48,093 nucleotides of DNA from Rubrivivax sp. (GCA_027485165.1 JAIXRN010000046.1:1-48093), one strand, 5' to 3'; positions 39,619 to 48,093 are shown, counted from the first letter of the stretch. A program made the numbers and translations. Notes: generated by a model not told the origin, from the sequence alone.

Positions 39619-41855
39619 GAAACATCCAGGAGATCCGAACCATGTTCCAAGGGCCCCAATGGCGCGCCGCACGGGCCGCAGCGGCCGCGCTGGCCTTGTC
39701 CGCCGGCATGCTGGCCTGGCCGGCTGCTGCCTGGGCGCAGAACGCCATCCAGTCGATCACCAGCACCCAGCAGGGCGGGACCGAAGTGGTGCGCATCGAG
39801 CTCAGCGAAGCGCTGACCGCGATACCGAATGGTTTCTCGGTCCAGGCCCCGCCGCGCATCGCCATCGACCTGCCAGGCGTGGCCAATGCCATCGGCCGCA
39901 ACAGCATCGAGGTCAACCAGGGCAACCTGCGTTCCGTCAATGTCGCCCAGGCTGGTGACCGCACACGCCTGGTGCTGAACCTGAAGCAGGCCGCCAGCTA
40001 CCAGGCGCAATTGCAGGGCAAGGCCCTGGTGCTGGTGCTGAACGGCGCGGGCGGCGCCAGCGGCACGGCCGTGGCCGCCGCGCCCACTGCCAGTGGCGGG
40101 CCGGCCGCTGCCACCACCACCTTCGCCCCGCCACAGAACCTGAACCCGCAAGGCCTGCGCGAAATCGACTTCCGGCGCGGCAACGACGGCGCCGGCCGAG
40201 TCATCGTCAGCCTGCCCAGCACGCAAGTGGGCGTGGACATCCGCCAGCAGGGCCAGAGCCTGGTGGTGGAATTCCTGCGCAGCACCCTGCCCGACAGCCT
40301 GCGCCGCCGGCTGGACGTCACCGACTTCGGCACTCCGGTCAAGAGTGTCAGCACCTTCCAGGCTGGCGACCGCGTGCGCATGGTGGTCGAACCCACGGGC
40401 GCCTGGGAACACAGCGCCTATCAGAGCGACAACCAGTTCGTGCTGGAAGTGCGCCCGGTGAAGATCGACCCCAACAAGCTGACGCAGGGCGTGGGCTTCC
40501 AAGGCGAGAAGCTGAGCCTGAACTTCCAGAACATCGAAGTGCGCGCGCTGCTGCAGGTGATCGCCGACTTCACCAACTTCAACGTCGTCACCAGCGACAC
40601 CGTCACCGGCACCGTCACCCTGCGCCTGAAAGACGTGCCCTGGGACCAGGCGCTGGACATCATCCTGCAGGCCAAGGGCCTGGGCGTGCGCAAGAACGGC
40701 AACGTGCTGTGGATCGCCCCCAAGGACGAGTTGGCCGCCAAGGAACAGGTGGACCTGGAAGCGAAGAAGAAGATCGAAGAACTGGAACCCCTGCGCACGC
40801 AGAGCTTCCAGCTGAACTACACCAAGGCCGAGGAAGTGGCCAAGGGCCTGACCGGGCAGAACCTGAGCCAGGGCGGCGGCGGCGGTGGTGGTGGGTCTAC
40901 CAACACCCGCATCCTGTCACCGCGCGGCAGCGTCATCTTTGAAACGCGCACGAACCAGCTGTTCGTCAGCGACATCCCGGGCAAGCTGGAAGAGATCCAG
41001 TCCCTGATCGCCAAGATCGACATCCCCGTACGCCAGGTGCTGATCGAAGCGCGCATCGTCGAAGCCGACGACAGCTTCGGGCGTGCGCTGGGCGTGAAGC
41101 TGGGCGGCACCGACCTGCGCGGCCTGCGCGGCGGCACGCCGGGCTACAGCGTCAGCGGCCAGAACTACGTGGCCATCGGCGGCAACTACAGCAGCATCGG
41201 CGTCACCACGGGCCAGACGCCGAACACGTCGACCAGCTACCTGCCCGATTCACAGTTCGTGAACCTGCCGGCCAACACCACGTCCTTTGGCGGCGCAACG
41301 CCTGCCCAGTTCGCGCTGAGCCTGTTCGGTGCTTCCAGCAACCGCTTCCTGAACCTGGAACTGTCAGCGCTGGAAGCCGAAGGCAAGGGCAACATCGTCA
41401 GCAGCCCGCGCATCATCACGGCCGACCAGACGAAGGCGCGCATCGAACAGGGCGAAGAAATTCCCTACCAGCAGGCCACCAGCAGCGGCGCCACCGCGGT
41501 GCAGTTCAAGAAGGCCAGCCTGAGCCTGGAAGTGACGCCGCAGATCACGCCCGAGGGCAACGTCATCCTGAACCTGCTGGTGAACAAGGACAGCCGCGGC
41601 GCGCTGACCGCCGCCGGCCCGGCCATCAACACCAAGCAGGTGCAAACCCAGGTGCTGGTGGAAAACGGCGGCACGGTCGTGATCGGCGGCATCTTCACGC
41701 AGGACGAGCGCAACGAAATCAATAAGGTGCCGGTGCTGGGTGACATCCCCTACGTGGGCAACCTGTTCAAAAACCGTGTGCGCAGCATCAACAAGACTGA
41801 GCTGCTCGTGTTCATCACCCCCAAGATCGTGACCGACCGCTCGGCCGCGCGCTAG
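39615..41855 (+). CDS. pilQ: Type IV pilus secretin PilQ
   Basis: Outer-membrane channel for the pilus. The 746-residue precursor starts at the ATGA overlap with pilP (an ATG at 39642 is an alternative) and has a signal peptide ending AAAWAQ. Two AMIN domains follow (about residues 45-140 and 185-290). The N0/N1 region has LSLNFQNIEVRALLQVIADF and FQLNYTKAEEVAKGL. An eight-glycine linker near residue 424 precedes the N1-secretin core. VPVLGDIPYVGNLFKN and ELLVFITPKIV close the secretin. aroK normally follows directly; here an Ig-repeat lipoprotein intervenes. Confidence 0.96.
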   Translation: MRNIQEIRTMFQGPQWRAARAAAAALALSAGMLAWPAAAWAQNAIQSITSTQQGGTEVVRIELSEALTAIPNGFSVQAPPRIAIDLPGVANAIGRNSIEVNQGNLRSVNVAQAGDRTRLVLNLKQAASYQAQLQGKALVLVLNGAGGASGTAVAAAPTASGGPAAATTTFAPPQNLNPQGLREIDFRRGNDGAGRVIVSLPSTQVGVDIRQQGQSLVVEFLRSTLPDSLRRRLDVTDFGTPVKSVSTFQAGDRVRMVVEPTGAWEHSAYQSDNQFVLEVRPVKIDPNKLTQGVGFQGEKLSLNFQNIEVRALLQVIADFTNFNVVTSDTVTGTVTLRLKDVPWDQALDIILQAKGLGVRKNGNVLWIAPKDELAAKEQVDLEAKKKIEELEPLRTQSFQLNYTKAEEVAKGLTGQNLSQGGGGGGGGSTNTRILSPRGSVIFETRTNQLFVSDIPGKLEEIQSLIAKIDIPVRQVLIEARIVEADDSFGRALGVKLGGTDLRGLRGGTPGYSVSGQNYVAIGGNYSSIGVTTGQTPNTSTSYLPDSQFVNLPANTTSFGGATPAQFALSLFGASSNRFLNLELSALEAEGKGNIVSSPRIITADQTKARIEQGEEIPYQQATSSGATAVQFKKASLSLEVTPQITPEGNVILNLLVNKDSRGALTAAGPAINTKQVQTQVLVENGGTVVIGGIFTQDERNEINKVPVLGDIPYVGNLFKNRVRSINKTELLVFITPKIVTDRSAAR

Positions 41856-41946
41856 CGGGCCCGCCACCAGCGCTACGCAACCGGCACATGCCCGTTCTCG
41901 TAACCGACTTCCGTTCACCCGCGCTGCCAAGCGCAGGAAACTGACC

Positions 41947-44421
41947 ATGACAATCCTTCAGCGCATTTTTTCTATCTGCGTCCTGCTAACACTGACTGCC
42001 TGTGGCGGCGGTGGCGGCGATGCTGGCACATCCGGCTTTGGTGGGTCTGGATCGGGAAGTGGGGGGGGCACATCGACGCCTACAGCCACGCCCCCAACCG
42101 CCTCAGATCTGGTGCTGTCGCTGAGTGCGAGTACGGTTGCCAACAGCGGTGGCGAGTCGGTTGTGGCTACGGCCACAACCCTGGATGCGAATCGCAACAC
42201 CCTGGCAGGGGTGCCAGTGACTTTCTCTGTCAACAACAATGCGATCGCCACACCCGCAGGACAACAGACCGGCACTTCCGGACAACTGAGCGCTGCCATT
42301 GGGATCGGGACGGACCGTTCGACGCGCGTCATCACCGTGACGGCCACGACTGGAACGATATCTCGTACCGCTCAGTTGACGGTACAAGAAGTAGGAGGTC
42401 AATCTACAGCGGCACCTGCAGACTTGCTGCTCACCTTGAGCGCGCCAACCATTTCTTCAAGCGGGGCGCAAAGCGTAACCGCAACAGCGACGGCGCTTGA
42501 TGCCCGTCGTAATGTCTTGCCTGGCGCTGTTGTGGCAATCAGCGTCAACGCTGGCGCTACGGTCGCGCCCAGCGGCTCGACCACAGGCGCAAATGGTGCT
42601 GTTACCGGAGTCATAGGCATTGGTTCGGACTCCTCCCTTCGTACCATCACGGTCACTGCCACTGCCGTTGGCCTATCGCCGCGCACAACCACGCTACAGG
42701 TGGTTCCAACGACATCCACGGTACCAGTCGCTTCAGACCTGAGCATTGCATTGTCGGCGGGAACAGTTGCTAACACGGGCAGTGCCAGCGTAACGGCGAC
42801 AGTCACAGCAGTCGACGGCAATCGCAACGCGCTACCTGGCATTCCTGTGTCGATCAGTGTCGACAACAATGCAGTAGCAACAGTGAGCAGCTCTACAACT
42901 AACATCGCGGGTGTCGTTACTGCAGCCATTGGCGTGGGTGCGGACAGATCCAACCGCTCGATCACAATTACTGCGACGAGCGGTTTGGTTACGCGCTCGG
43001 CAACTGTCGCTGTTGTTGGCGCGACTCTATCAGCGTCGTTTTCGCCGCGGGTTGATGCCGGCAGTGTTGATAACGAGATCGAATATCGCCTGGTAGACGC
43101 GACTGAAACACCCATGGCTGCGCAGAGCATTACGGTGACTTCGCCGGGGCTACCTAGCGCATCAGGGCTGACGGACCCTAACGGGCGGTTCCGCTACCGA
43201 TACGCAGCTCCTAACTCCGCGCAGACCTTGCAGGTAAGCGCAACTGCTGCTGGCGACACGCGTGTGCAAGTCATCGCGGTCCAGGCCGTCGGCAACACCC
43301 TACCTACTGCTGCATTGCCCCAATCCGCATCACTCACGCCAACCCCTAGTGTTGTATCGGTCAATGCTGCAGGTAGTACCACCAACCAGGTTGAATTGCG
43401 CGCTTTGTTCTTGGGTGTTAACAACAGCCCGGTACCCAATGTGCGTGTCAGGTTCAGCGTAGATCCTGCGAACAGTAGCGACGGAACAGCAACGCAACTG
43501 GGCGGGGGCACCTACGCATTCTCTGATGCAACAGGGGTCGCGCGAGGGGTCTTTACTCCAGGCCAGCGCTCCAGCCCGACGAATGGGATCACCGTTCGCG
43601 GCTGTTGGGGCGTCGACGACTTCGACCCACTTGCAGCGTGCCCTGTCAACCGGCAGATCAGCGCCACGCTCACCATTGCGTCGGAGGCGTTGTCGGTCAA
43701 CATCCGGACCAACAACCTGATCAAGTCAGGAGCAGCCGGTCTCACCTACATAAAGGAATACGTGGTGATGGTTGTCGATGCGGCTGGCCAAGCTAAAGCC
43801 GACATCCTGATCACCCCTTCGGTCGATCTCACTGGCTACCTCAAAGGTCGGTATTTCTTCAGCACAGGAAGCAATGCGTGGGTGCAGAGAGTCCAGCTTG
43901 CAAGTAACCAGAACTGGCGGTGGAACAGCTCCTCCTCGTCCTGGGAACAGCAGCCTGCTACCAGTCCACCGCAACCGATTTGCCCCAACGAAGACTTCAA
44001 CCGCAACGGGGTCCGCGAAGCACCGCCATTCGTAAGCGGCGCCACCGCGCCGGCCATCGCTATACGCCAGGAAGACCTGAACTGGAATGGAGACATCGAT
44101 CCCCGGAAGGCCGACGTTGCAGTGCGTGTAGTAGGTTCACCGCGTACAGACAGTTCTGGGCTCGCCATCATCCAGATTGAATATGGGCAGAACGTTGCGT
44201 CCTGGGTTGACTTCGTGATTACGGTTACCGCGTCCGGCATCGCAGGTACCGAGGCCCGTGCACGCTACGTCGGCCAGTATTACGGATTGGGGAACTTGCC
44301 TTATCCTGCTTCAGCCGTGACTGATGCCAATGTGGCACCTGCCTTCGTAGTTAGCCCGTACGGCGCCGGATCTGTAACCGCTGATGGGGTTGCAAGCGGC
44401 GTGTGTACCGACACTGATTGA
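41947..44421 (+). CDS. Large Ig-repeat (Big_1/invasin-like) lipoprotein with paired calcium-type loops
   Basis: An 824-residue surface lipoprotein of unknown function. The signal ends in lipobox LTLTAC (Cys19), followed by a Gly/Ser/Thr linker containing a G8 DNA run. Three Ig-like repeats of exactly 105 residues start at D54, D159 and D264 (pattern LxLSAxTxxxxGxxSVxATATxLD, LPGxxVxxSV, GIGxDxSxRxITVTA). Two further beta-rich segments follow to about residue 560. The C-terminal region is unrecognised, with cysteine pairs and two DxNxNGxx(D/E) loops (D683-E691, D710-D718). Codon use is visibly less GC-biased than in the neighbours. It sits between pilQ and aroK; its TGA overlaps the aroK TTG (TTGA). 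Pilus-linked adhesion is an inference from location only. Confidence 0.85.
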   Translation: MTILQRIFSICVLLTLTACGGGGGDAGTSGFGGSGSGSGGGTSTPTATPPTASDLVLSLSASTVANSGGESVVATATTLDANRNTLAGVPVTFSVNNNAIATPAGQQTGTSGQLSAAIGIGTDRSTRVITVTATTGTISRTAQLTVQEVGGQSTAAPADLLLTLSAPTISSSGAQSVTATATALDARRNVLPGAVVAISVNAGATVAPSGSTTGANGAVTGVIGIGSDSSLRTITVTATAVGLSPRTTTLQVVPTTSTVPVASDLSIALSAGTVANTGSASVTATVTAVDGNRNALPGIPVSISVDNNAVATVSSSTTNIAGVVTAAIGVGADRSNRSITITATSGLVTRSATVAVVGATLSASFSPRVDAGSVDNEIEYRLVDATETPMAAQSITVTSPGLPSASGLTDPNGRFRYRYAAPNSAQTLQVSATAAGDTRVQVIAVQAVGNTLPTAALPQSASLTPTPSVVSVNAAGSTTNQVELRALFLGVNNSPVPNVRVRFSVDPANSSDGTATQLGGGTYAFSDATGVARGVFTPGQRSSPTNGITVRGCWGVDDFDPLAACPVNRQISATLTIASEALSVNIRTNNLIKSGAAGLTYIKEYVVMVVDAAGQAKADILITPSVDLTGYLKGRYFFSTGSNAWVQRVQLASNQNWRWNSSSSSWEQQPATSPPQPICPNEDFNRNGVREAPPFVSGATAPAIAIRQEDLNWNGDIDPRKADVAVRVVGSPRTDSSGLAIIQIEYGQNVASWVDFVITVTASGIAGTEARARYVGQYYGLGNLPYPASAVTDANVAPAFVVSPYGAGSVTADGVASGVCTDTD
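42061..42068 (+). repeat. G8 homopolymer within the Ig-lipoprotein linker
   Basis: Eight consecutive G at codons 39-41 encode part of the Gly linker just after the lipid-anchored cysteine. A gain or loss of one base would frameshift the protein before all Ig repeats, so the tract could act as an on/off switch. Confidence 0.7.
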
Positions 44422-45008
44422 ACACTCTCAGCCTGTCCCTGGTCGGCATGCCCGGCTGTGGCAAGTCCACGGTCGGGCGCCACCTGGCGCGGCAACTGGG
44501 CGTGCGCTTCGTCGACAGCGACACGGAGATAGAACGCCGTATCGGCACACCGATCCGCGACTTCTTTGCCGCGCAGGGCGAAGACAAGTTTCGCGACATC
44601 GAACAGGACATGATCGACGAACTGGCCGGCCTGCCAGGCACCGTGTTGGCCACGGGCGGCGGCGCCGTGTTGCGGCCTTCCAACCGCGACGCGCTGCATT
44701 CACGCAGCCATGTGTTCTACCTGCGGTCCACGCCCGACGAACTGCACCGCCGGCTGCGCCAGGACACCCAGCGCCCCTTGCTGCAGGTGGCCGACCCGCA
44801 AAAGCGCCTGCGCGAGCTCTACCGCGAACGCGACCCGCTGTATCGCCGCACCGCCCACTTCGTGGTCGAATCGGCACGGCCTTCGGTGCAGGCCCTGCTG
44901 GGCATGGTGCTGATGCAGCTGGAACTGGCCGGCCTGGTGGACCCAGGCCGCGTGCCTTCGCCCATCGACACGGGCGAAGCGAAAGGCAGCGCCGCCCTGC
45001 CACGGTGA
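44418..45008 (+). CDS. aroK: Shikimate kinase AroK
   Basis: Phosphorylates shikimate, the fifth step of the chorismate pathway. The 196-residue protein has Walker A GMPGCGKST (residues 10-18), the shikimate Asp in FVDSDTEIERR, FRDIEQDMI, and the GGGAVLRPSNR loop. The LID is RDTQRPLL-like (RQDTQRPLLQVADPQKR). The start is TTG at 44418 inside TTGA, overlapping the upstream stop, so translation probably depends on ribosomes finishing the Ig lipoprotein. The tail after residue 170 is a family-variable extension. Confidence 0.95.
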   Translation: MNTLSLSLVGMPGCGKSTVGRHLARQLGVRFVDSDTEIERRIGTPIRDFFAAQGEDKFRDIEQDMIDELAGLPGTVLATGGGAVLRPSNRDALHSRSHVFYLRSTPDELHRRLRQDTQRPLLQVADPQKRLRELYRERDPLYRRTAHFVVESARPSVQALLGMVLMQLELAGLVDPGRVPSPIDTGEAKGSAALPR

Positions 45009-45050
45009 ATCGGTGACCCGACGCGCTCTATCCGCTGCCTGAGGCTGACG

Positions 45051-45085
45051 CCTGATACCTGACACCTGATACCTGATGCCTGATG
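45051..45085 (+). repeat. 7-bp tandem repeat (CCTGAYR), five copies
   Basis: Units at 45051, 45058, 45065, 45072 and 45079 read CCTGATA, CCTGACA, CCTGATA, CCTGATG and CCTGATG. It lies in the 119-base gap between aroK and the vapB-like gene and is not part of any gene. Confidence 0.9.
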
Positions 45086-45127
45086 CGCGAAGTGGGCTGC
45101 GCGGCATCCATTTGACCGAAGCATGCC

Positions 45128-45391
45128 ATGAGGACCACCCTGTCCATTGGCGACGATGTGCTGGCCGCGGCCAAGCATCTGGCTGACCGTGAGCAGAAGT
45201 CGGTCGGTGAAGTCATCGCCGAACTCGCCAGGCAAGGGCTGTCTCGCAGCCAACAGGCTGGGCGCACGCCGCGCAATCGCATGCCGATGTTGGCCAAGGG
45301 CAAGAACAGTTCGCCCGTCACGCTGGTTTTGGTAAACCAGCTGCGCCACGAACAGCCGGGACGCGCTTTCTGCTGGACGTCGATGTGCTGA
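45128..45391 (+). CDS. VapB-like type II antitoxin, C-terminus altered
   Basis: A small DNA-binding antitoxin. MRTTLSIGDDVLAAAKHLAD and SVGEVIAELARQGL form a ribbon-helix-helix-type domain, followed by the toxin-binding tail with PVTLVLVNQLRHEQP. Family members usually end at about this Pro, with their stop overlapping the toxin ATG as ATGA. Here the equivalent bases (45358-45361) read GGGA, so the frame runs on for ten unrelated residues (GRAFCWTSMC). It is probably foldable, but its partner toxin is broken. Length is 87 residues. Confidence 0.75.
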   Translation: MRTTLSIGDDVLAAAKHLADREQKSVGEVIAELARQGLSRSQQAGRTPRNRMPMLAKGKNSSPVTLVLVNQLRHEQPGRAFCWTSMC

Positions 45392-45594
45392 TTGCACTTG
45401 TCGACCCGGCCTATGTGCAGCAAGACACCGCGAACCAGGGCAAGCTGGCCACGCCGGACCACAAGCTGGCCAGCGACGCTGTGCCGGGCGGCGCTGCTGC
45501 CCTGGTGCTGATCTGGGCTTTTTGCCTCCAGCACAAGCCAAGGCAAGAGGACGGCACTGCGCGCGGGCCGGTCCACCCCAGACCCCGGCCCTAA
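45361..45594 (+). pseudogene. VapC-like PIN-domain toxin remnant (no start codon, internal deletion)
   Basis: Directly after the vapB-like gene, one base out of frame, the sequence encodes TRFLLDVDVLIALVDPAYVQ. This is the PIN N-terminus with the first active-site Asp. It then jumps to GKLATPDHKLASDAVPGGAA and ALVLI, which matches the usual C-terminal end of VapC. About 85-95 central residues, including the other acidic metal ligands, are missing. The expected ATG at 45358 reads GGG. The frame then runs on to a stop at 45594. It cannot encode an active ribonuclease. Confidence 0.75.
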
Positions 45595-45604
45595 ACTCCG
45601 GTCC

Positions 45605-46750
45605 ATGACCCCGCTGCTGGAAAACGCCGTCAAGGTCGCCACGCGCGACAGCCGATACGACATCCTCATCCAGCCCGGCCTGCTGGCCACGCCGGCGGCC
45701 TGGGCCGGGCTGCCGCATGCTGGCGGCGCCACGCAGGCGGTGATCGTCAGCAACCCCACGGTGGCCGCGCTGTACGAAGCGCCGCTGCGCCAGGCCCTGG
45801 CGCCGCACTATGCGCAGGTCAGCACCGTGCTGCTGCCCGATGGCGAAGCCCACAAGGACTGGCAATCGTTGAATCTCGTCTTCGACCATCTGCTGGCCCG
45901 TGGCTGCGACCGCCAAACCGTGCTCTTCGCCCTGGGCGGTGGCGTGGTGGGCGACATGACGGGCTTTGCCGCTGCCAGCTACATGCGCGGCGTGCCCTTC
46001 GTACAGGTGCCCACCACGCTGCTGGCGCAGGTGGATTCTTCGGTGGGCGGCAAGACGGCCATCAACCACCCGCTGGGCAAGAACATGATCGGCGCTTTCT
46101 ACCAGCCGGCGCGCGTGGTCTGCGACCTGGCCACGCTGGCCACGCTGCCGCCGCGCGAGCTGTCGGCCGGGCTGGCGGAGGTCATCAAGTACGGGCCGAT
46201 CGCCGACATGGCCTTTTTCGGCTGGATCGAATCGAACCTGCCGGCCCTGCTGGCCCGAGACCCGGCGGCGCTGGCGCATGCCGTGAAGCGGTCGTGCGAA
46301 ATCAAGGCCTGGGTGGTGGGCCAGGACGAACGCGAAAGCGGCCTGCGCGCGATCCTGAACTTCGGCCACACCTTCGGCCACGCCATCGAAGCCGGCCTGG
46401 GCTACGGCGAATGGCTGCACGGTGAAGCGGTCGGCTGCGGCATGGTGATGGCGGCCAGCCTGTCGGCCGACCTGGGCCTGGTGGACCCGGCTTTCGCGCA
46501 GCGTCTGCAGGCCTTGATCGCCGCGGCCGGGCTGCCCACGGCTGCGCCGGCGATGCCGGCCAGCCGCTGGCTGGACCTGATGCGCCTGGACAAGAAAGCC
46601 AGTGCAGGCGAGATCCGTTTCGTGCTGATCGAAGGGCCCGGGCAGGCCACGGTGCGCCCGGCCCCGGACGCGCTGGTGTCGCGCGTGATCGAACGCCACA
46701 GCCTGCCCCCCGCGCCGGCCGCGGCGGCAGGTGGCACGGCCGGGGCGTGA
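45605..46750 (+). CDS. aroB: 3-dehydroquinate synthase AroB
   Basis: Second step of the shikimate pathway, converting DAHP to 3-dehydroquinate with NAD and a divalent metal. The 381-residue protein has [60 protein letters not shown] and the metal-site [21 protein letters not shown] and [13 protein letters not shown] follow. The tail after residue 362 is Ala/Pro-rich. In relatives aroK and aroB are adjacent; here 596 bases with the vapBC remnant separate them. The stop overlaps the dgt GTG by four bases. Confidence 0.96.
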   Translation: MTPLLENAVKVATRDSRYDILIQPGLLATPAAWAGLPHAGGATQAVIVSNPTVAALYEAPLRQALAPHYAQVSTVLLPDGEAHKDWQSLNLVFDHLLARGCDRQTVLFALGGGVVGDMTGFAAASYMRGVPFVQVPTTLLAQVDSSVGGKTAINHPLGKNMIGAFYQPARVVCDLATLATLPPRELSAGLAEVIKYGPIADMAFFGWIESNLPALLARDPAALAHAVKRSCEIKAWVVGQDERESGLRAILNFGHTFGHAIEAGLGYGEWLHGEAVGCGMVMAASLSADLGLVDPAFAQRLQALIAAAGLPTAAPAMPASRWLDLMRLDKKASAGEIRFVLIEGPGQATVRPAPDALVSRVIERHSLPPAPAAAAGGTAGA

Positions 46751-47922
46751 GCTTTCCGCTCGACCTTCCCCCGTACCCGGCCCCGCTGGCCCGCTGGGCC
46801 AGCGACCCGCAGCACAGCCGCGGCCGGCGCCTGCCCGAGCCCGCCGCACCGCCGCGCAACGAACACCAGCGCGACCGCGACCGCATCGTCCACAGCACAG
46901 CCTTTCGCCGCCTGGTCTACAAGACGCAGGTCTTCATCAACCACGAAGGCGACCTGTTCCGCACCCGGCTGACGCATTCGCTTGAAGTGGCGCAGCTGGG
47001 CCGGTCGGCCGCGCGCGCGCTGCAGCTGAACGAAGACCTGGTCGAAGCCATCGCCCTGGCGCACGACCTGGGGCACACGCCCTTCGGCCACGCCGGGCAG
47101 GACGCGCTGGCCGACTGCATGCGCAGCCACGGCGGCTTCGAACACAACCTGCAAAGCCTGCGCGTGGTGGACTTGCTCGAAGCGCGCTACCCGGCCTTCG
47201 ACGGCCTGAACCTGACGTTCGAGACGCGCGAAGGCATCCTGAAGCACTGCTCGGCGCGCAACGCCCGGCAGCTGCTGCAAGCCGAACCCGATGGCCCGGC
47301 GCAGCGCTTCGTCGATGGCACCCAGCCCAGCCTGGAAGCCCAGCTGGTGAACCTGGCCGACGCCCTGGCCTACAACGCCCACGACATCGACGACGGCGTG
47401 AGGTCGGGGCTGATCACGCTGGCGCAGCTGGACGACGTCGACCTGTTCGCCCGCTTCAAGCAGCAGGTGCTGGCTGAACACCCGGCATTGGCCACCGTGC
47501 CTGGCCGCCGGCTGCTGTTCGAAACCCTTCGGCGCATGCTGTCAGCGCAGATGGCTGACCTGATCGCCAGCACCCAGGCCACCCTGCAGGCCCATGCACC
47601 GGCTGACGCCGAAGCTGCGCGCCACTGCCCGCCGCTGGTGTGCTTCAGCGCGGGTCTGCAGGCCGACGTGACAGCCCTGCAGCGCTTCCTGTTCAGCGCC
47701 TTGTACCGCCACCCCCAGGTCATGCAGACCACAGCCCTGGCGCGCAGCGCGCTGGCCGAGCTGTTCGCAGCCTACCGATCCGACCCCGCAGCCATGCCGG
47801 CCGACTTCGCCACCGCCGCCGACGCCCCCCGTGCCGTGGCCGACTACATCGCCGGCATGACCGACCGCTTTGCACTGCGCGAACACCACCGGCTGACGGG
47901 GCGGCGGGTGTTTGAGGAGTGA
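46747..47922 (+). CDS. dgt: Deoxyguanosinetriphosphate triphosphohydrolase-like protein (dGTPase)
   Basis: HD-domain enzyme that hydrolyses dNTPs to nucleosides and triphosphate. The 391-residue protein has [20 protein letters not shown] and [20 protein letters not shown]. The HD core is [19 protein letters not shown], with further ligand [12 protein letters not shown] and [20 protein letters not shown]. It starts with GTG overlapping aroB. Type-2 dGTPase-like length; nucleotide preference cannot be read from sequence. Confidence 0.93.
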   Translation: MSFPLDLPPYPAPLARWASDPQHSRGRRLPEPAAPPRNEHQRDRDRIVHSTAFRRLVYKTQVFINHEGDLFRTRLTHSLEVAQLGRSAARALQLNEDLVEAIALAHDLGHTPFGHAGQDALADCMRSHGGFEHNLQSLRVVDLLEARYPAFDGLNLTFETREGILKHCSARNARQLLQAEPDGPAQRFVDGTQPSLEAQLVNLADALAYNAHDIDDGVRSGLITLAQLDDVDLFARFKQQVLAEHPALATVPGRRLLFETLRRMLSAQMADLIASTQATLQAHAPADAEAARHCPPLVCFSAGLQADVTALQRFLFSALYRHPQVMQTTALARSALAELFAAYRSDPAAMPADFATAADAPRAVADYIAGMTDRFALREHHRLTGRRVFEE

Positions 47923-48093
47923 TGCGGAAGGGCTGCAGTCGGCCCAGAGCGGACTTCGGCCGCTCTGGGCCTTCGGGCCCGTCCGTTTCGCACCCCCGTG
48001 CCCCCGCCGAGCGGGGGTTCCAGCGTGATACTTGAGCCGGCCTTGCGGCCGTCAAGGCGCTCGCGACCAGGCTGCACGTCGCTTGGAGCGGCC
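47923..48093. other. Window end: three hairpins, no gene
   Basis: GGCCCAGAGCGG (47941-47952) pairs perfectly with CCGCTCTGGGCC (47960-47971) around a seven-base loop. CCCCCGC/GCGGGGG follows at 48001-48017. A CTTGA..CGGCC/GGCCG..TCAAG stem lies at about 48031-48055. None has a T-run. They may serve as transcript 3' ends or be dispersed repeats. Confidence 0.6.

Noticed and set aside
45128..45594. Active toxin-antitoxin system
   Set aside because: The toxin lacks a start codon and the catalytic middle of the PIN domain, so only the antitoxin half could be functional.
1..48093. Mobile defence island, prophage or integrative element
   Set aside because: No integrase, transposase, phage structural, restriction or CRISPR-Cas genes were seen; nearly all genes are conserved housekeeping or envelope functions.

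Overview
The window is about 48 kb of very GC-rich, gene-dense DNA. It most likely comes from a betaproteobacterium of the order Burkholderiales (Rubrivivax/Leptothrix/Ideonella-like or Comamonadaceae-like). The evidence is gene content and order: argB-HAD-slmA, hisI-hisE-HIT-tatABC, a gsp cluster with divergent gspC, ilvA-cobT, coq7, general porins, dppBCDF, lysA-lptM divergent from cyaY, mrcA divergent from pilMNOPQ, then aroK-aroB-dgt. No rRNA, tRNA, CRISPR array, prophage or insertion sequence was seen.

Layout. Positions 1-7575 (+): end of argB, HAD phosphatase, SlmA, PdeM-like metallophosphoesterase, DUF815 ATPase, MutT with an in-frame minisatellite, hisI, hisE, a small membrane protein, HIT protein and tatABC. 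Positions 7681-18856 (-): one type II secretion operon, gspG-H-I-J-K-L-M-N-D-E-F, with gspC divergent at 18917-19543 (+). Positions 19602-22299 (-): ilvA then a CobT-like gene. A probable small RNA lies at 22464-22553 (-), followed by OsmC (+) and coq7 (-). Positions 24041-32005 (+): a porin, a DUF3047 lipoprotein, a second porin and a dipeptide-type ABC transporter whose halves are split by a 562-bp block of inverted-repeat elements. Positions 32010-36235: lysA and an LptM-like lipoprotein (-), cyaY (+), mrcA (-). Positions 36671-47922 (+): pilMNOPQ, a large Ig-repeat lipoprotein, aroK, a decayed vapBC pair, aroB and dgt.

Envelope functions dominate. TatABC and the type II system form a two-step export route for folded proteins. 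PilMNOPQ builds the inner-membrane platform and secretin of type IV pili. Two porins, DppBCDF and PBP1A handle uptake and wall synthesis. Biosynthetic genes (argB, hisIE, ilvA, lysA, aroKB) are interspersed.

The least ordinary signals are: (1) a probable sRNA upstream of ilvA with two anti-Shine-Dalgarno motifs and its own promoter and terminator; (2) an 824-residue Ig-repeat lipoprotein with two calcium-type loops and a G8 tract, inserted between pilQ and aroK and overlapping aroK by TTGA; (3) a repeat family abutting stop codons of gspI, gspE and gspF, one copy of which supplies the annotated N-terminus of GspJ; (4) a CobT homologue lacking the expected catalytic glutamates; (5) a vapBC pair with a gutted toxin.
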